A stretch of DNA of 6,718 bases from Thermoflexales bacterium. GTDB lineage: Bacteria > Chloroflexota > Anaerolineae > Fen-1058. The notes beneath the pieces are model-generated. The model saw only the letters and a program-made list of their open reading frames with translations. It made no database searches and was not told the DNA's origin. Both the position numbers and the translations under genes were made by a program. The stretch covers positions 1-6,718 of the forward strand of contig JAUQXD010000420.1 in assembly GCA_030834835.1 (NCBI GenBank), in the 5' to 3' direction. Positions 4,974-6,718 of the stretch are shown here, piece by piece. Position 1 is the stretch's first letter. Each line of letters opens with the position of its first letter.

Positions 4974-5843
4974 ATGCGGAGTGGATTGAGATCGGTACCC
5001 AACAACCAGGACTGGACCCTGATCATCGGCCCGCGGCGCAAGCTGTTTGACCTGCGCCTGCGGGAGTTGTGGAGCTATCGGGATTTGATCAGGCTCTTCG
5101 TGCGGCGCGATTTCGTCTCGGTGTACAAGCAGACCATCCTGGGGCCGCTGTGGTATTTGATTCAGCCGCTGCTGACCACCATCACGTTCACCGTGATCTT
5201 TGGCAACATCGCCAAACTGCCCACGGACGGCCTGCCACAATTTCTGTTCTATATGTCGGGCACGGTCATCTGGACGTATTTCGCCAGCTGTCTGACCAAA
5301 ACCTCGGAGACGTTCATCGGCAATGCCAATTTGTTCGGCAAGGTGTATTTCTCCCGGCTGGCGGTGCCGGTGTCGATTCTGATCTCCAACCTGATCGCGT
5401 TCGGCATCCAGTTTGTGTTCTTCCTGGCCTTTATGGGCGTGTTTATGCTGAGCGGCACGCCGTTACAGCCCAACGCGTGGATGCTGCTGACGCCGGTGCT
5501 GCTGCTGATGATGGCCGGGCTGGGCTTCGGGTTGGGCATCATTATTTCGTCGCTGACCACCAAATACCGCGATCTGCGCTTCCTGGTGGTGTTTGGCGTG
5601 CAACTGCTGATGTATGCCACACCCGTCATCTACCCGGTGGCCGCCATCCCCGCCCGCTACCAGACGTTGATTCAACTGAACCCGCTGTCATCGGTGGTGG
5701 AGGCATTCCGTTACGCCTATCTGGGCGGCACGCCGCCGGAGTGGGGGGCGTTGCTCTACAGTTTCGGCTTTATGCTGGTGGTCATCGTCGCGGGGACGGT
5801 GCTGTTTAACCGGGTGGAAACCACGTTTATGGATACGGTGTGA
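4974..5843 (+). CDS. ABC-2 type polysaccharide export permease (Wzm/TagG/KpsM family)
   Basis: This 289-aa integral membrane subunit would form the channel through which an ABC exporter moves a lipid-linked polysaccharide or teichoic-acid-like polymer across the cytoplasmic membrane. The cytoplasmic N-terminus has the family signature LRELWSYRDLIRLFVRRDF (residues 29-47), then YKQTILGPLWYLIQPLL (51-67) leading into TM1. Hydrophobic segments lie at about 58-78, 92-106, 133-158, 168-192, 203-222 and 258-278, giving the usual six. KYRDLRF (198-204) and YATPVIYP (214-221) are also typical, and length matches the family. The ATPase partner follows at 6003, separated by a repeat element. ATG 4974 has a distant GGAG. 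An in-frame TTG at 4986 with GGAG 4 nt upstream is an alternative start that would shorten the protein by 4 residues. Confidence 0.93.
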   Translation: MRSGLRSVPNNQDWTLIIGPRRKLFDLRLRELWSYRDLIRLFVRRDFVSVYKQTILGPLWYLIQPLLTTITFTVIFGNIAKLPTDGLPQFLFYMSGTVIWTYFASCLTKTSETFIGNANLFGKVYFSRLAVPVSILISNLIAFGIQFVFFLAFMGVFMLSGTPLQPNAWMLLTPVLLLMMAGLGFGLGIIISSLTTKYRDLRFLVVFGVQLLMYATPVIYPVAAIPARYQTLIQLNPLSSVVEAFRYAYLGGTPPEWGALLYSFGFMLVVIVAGTVLFNRVETTFMDTV

Positions 5844-5895
5844 GTCTGGCTGTAATTTGAGATGATCCGTAACAACTCAGCGGGTGTGGGTGGTT

Positions 5896-5979
5896 GTCAT
5901 TCCCGAGTGCTTTCGGCGGGAATCCAGCAACCCTGTCGACCATGATTCTGGATGCCCGACAGAGGCATTCGGGCACGAC
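5896..5979. repeat. REPIN-like inverted-repeat element, copy 2 (84 bp)
   Basis: The left arm 5896-5927 matches the copy-1 left arm at 29 of 32 positions. The right arm 5948-5979 matches the copy-1 right arm at 28 of 32. Within this copy the arms are reverse complements at 24 of 32 positions. The 20-bp centre is unrelated to the 33-bp centre of copy 1. Internal hairpins are ATTCCCG (5899-5905) with CGGGAAT (5917-5923), and TGCCCG (5953-5958) with CGGGCA (5970-5975), each with an 11-nt loop. It has the same orientation as copy 1 and lies between the permease stop (5843) and the ATPase start (6003), where it may modulate operon read-through. Confidence 0.8.
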
Positions 5980-6002
5980 AGAGTCGATCAGTTAAGAACG
6001 AT

Positions 6003-6718
6003 ATGAGCAATACCGTCATCAGCGTTGAGAACTTATCCAAGGTGTATCGCCTGGGCCAGATTGGCACCGGCACGCTGACCAACGATCTGCGGGTGTGGTG
6101 GGCGAAGGTGCGCGGCCAGCCCAACCCCTTGCTCAAGATCGGGCAGGCCGATCACGGCAACCGGGCAGGCGAAGACCTGTATGCCCTGCGCGATGTGAGT
6201 TTCACCGTGCAACAGGGCGAGGTGCTGGGCATCATTGGCCGCAACGGCGCGGGCAAGAGCACGCTGCTCAAAATTTTGTCGCGGGTGACGGCCCCCACCA
6301 GCGGACAGGTGAAGGTGAAGGGCCGTATTGCCAGCCTGCTGGAGGTGGGCACGGGCTTTCACCCGGAGTTGACGGGGCGCGAGAACGTGTACCTGAACGG
6401 CGCGATTTTGGGGATGAGCAAGGCCGAGATCGCCCGCAAGTTTGACGAGATTGTAGCCTTTGCCGAGATCGAGAAGTTTCTGGATACACCGGTCAAGCGC
6501 TATTCCAGCGGAATGTATGTTCGGCTGGCTTTTGCGGTGGCCGCGCACCTAGAGTCAGAGATTTTATTGGTAGATGAAGTCCTGGCTGTAGGGGATGTTG
6601 AATTTCAGAAGAAATGCCTCGGGAAGATGGGCGAGGTTGCAAAAGAGGGACGGACGGTCTTGTTTGTTAGCCACAACATGCAGGTCATATCCACTTTGTG
6701 CGGCTTGGGGCTTTTCTT
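6003..6718 (+). CDS. ABC exporter ATPase for polysaccharide (Wzt/TagH family), 3' truncated by window end
   Basis: The frame is open to the window edge, giving 238 visible residues. This is the nucleotide-binding partner of the permease at 4974-5843. After VISVENLSKVYRLG comes the insert typical of this family (about 20-58) before ALRDVSFTV. Then: Walker A GRNGAGKST (79-87, K85), the family's Q-loop region LLEVGTGFHPELTGREN (112-128, with Glu at the Q position as often in Wzt-type proteins), signature YSSGM (167-171), Walker B LLVDEVLAVGD (188-198, E192) and switch H224 in FVSHNM. A C-terminal glycan-binding domain, as in Wzt, may lie beyond the window. There is no Shine-Dalgarno before ATG 6003 and no promoter in the gap, so read-through from the permease is likely. 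From about codon 167 the third-position GC content falls clearly, suggesting a mosaic gene. Confidence 0.93.
   Translation, partial: MSNTVISVENLSKVYRLGQIGTGTLTNDLRVWWAKVRGQPNPLLKIGQADHGNRAGEDLYALRDVSFTVQQGEVLGIIGRNGAGKSTLLKILSRVTAPTSGQVKVKGRIASLLEVGTGFHPELTGRENVYLNGAILGMSKAEIARKFDEIVAFAEIEKFLDTPVKRYSSGMYVRLAFAVAAHLESEILLVDEVLAVGDVEFQKKCLGKMGEVAKEGRTVLFVSHNMQVISTLCGLGLF

Noticed and set aside
5069..5809. A 246-aa + strand frame inside the permease gene
   Set aside because: An out-of-frame shadow lacking membrane segments. The overlapping frame is a clear ABC-2 permease.
4777..5979. The two flanking inverted-repeat elements taken as ends of a composite transposon
   Set aside because: There is no transposase in or beside them, no visible target-site duplication, and each is itself a complete small inverted-repeat unit. 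REPIN-like elements are the better reading.
6033..6548. Minus-strand and other-frame ORFs over the last gene
   Set aside because: They are shadows of the ATPase frame from 6003, which has all the expected nucleotide-binding motifs and runs off the window end.

Overview
The window looks like part of a bacterial chromosome from the Chloroflexota (Anaerolineae-like). The main clue is a surface-type protein ending in YRVYLPMLLR; short 'YLPLVLR'-like C-termini recur in secreted proteins of that phylum (recalled from general knowledge, not searched). Genes are GC-rich with G/C-ending codons. All supported genes lie on the + strand. The theme is cell-surface polysaccharide assembly and export.

Layout: (1) 1-582 is the 3' end of a secreted or surface protein built from beta-sandwich repeats. 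(2) 583-1308 is a 726-bp intergenic stretch with degenerate repeats, then a good sigma70-type promoter (-35 at 1210-1215, -10 at 1233-1238) and two tiny leader ORFs. (3) 1309-3042 encodes a one-piece Wzz / BY-kinase fusion, the chain-length regulator and tyrosine autokinase of exopolysaccharide systems. (4) 3043-3196 holds two stem-loops and a consensus Shine-Dalgarno. (5) 3197-3769 encodes a 190-aa two-part protein of unknown function, followed by a strong hairpin terminator (3794-3834). (6) 3884-3970 is a possible 28-codon ORF overlapping the start of a membrane-anchored TPR protein (3960-4748). (7) 4974-5843 encodes an ABC-2 polysaccharide permease (Wzm/TagG type), flanked on both sides by copies of one REPIN-like inverted-repeat element (4777-4873 and 5896-5979). 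(8) 6003-6718 is the 5' part of the partner ATPase (Wzt/TagH type). It runs off the window end.

Working model: the permease and ATPase export a lipid-linked glycan. The Wzz/BY-kinase protein would control polymer length or assembly through phosphorylation of its C-terminal tyrosine cluster, and the TPR protein may be an assembly partner. Pairing a Wzz/BY-kinase (usual in Wzx/Wzy pathways) with an ABC exporter is notable. Glycosyltransferases would be expected further downstream.

Points most worth following up: the REPIN-like pair around the permease, the 190-aa protein with its own strong expression signals, the shift in codon use inside the ATPase gene, and the promoter/leader arrangement ahead of the kinase. 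I see no RNA gene, CRISPR array, integrase or transposase.
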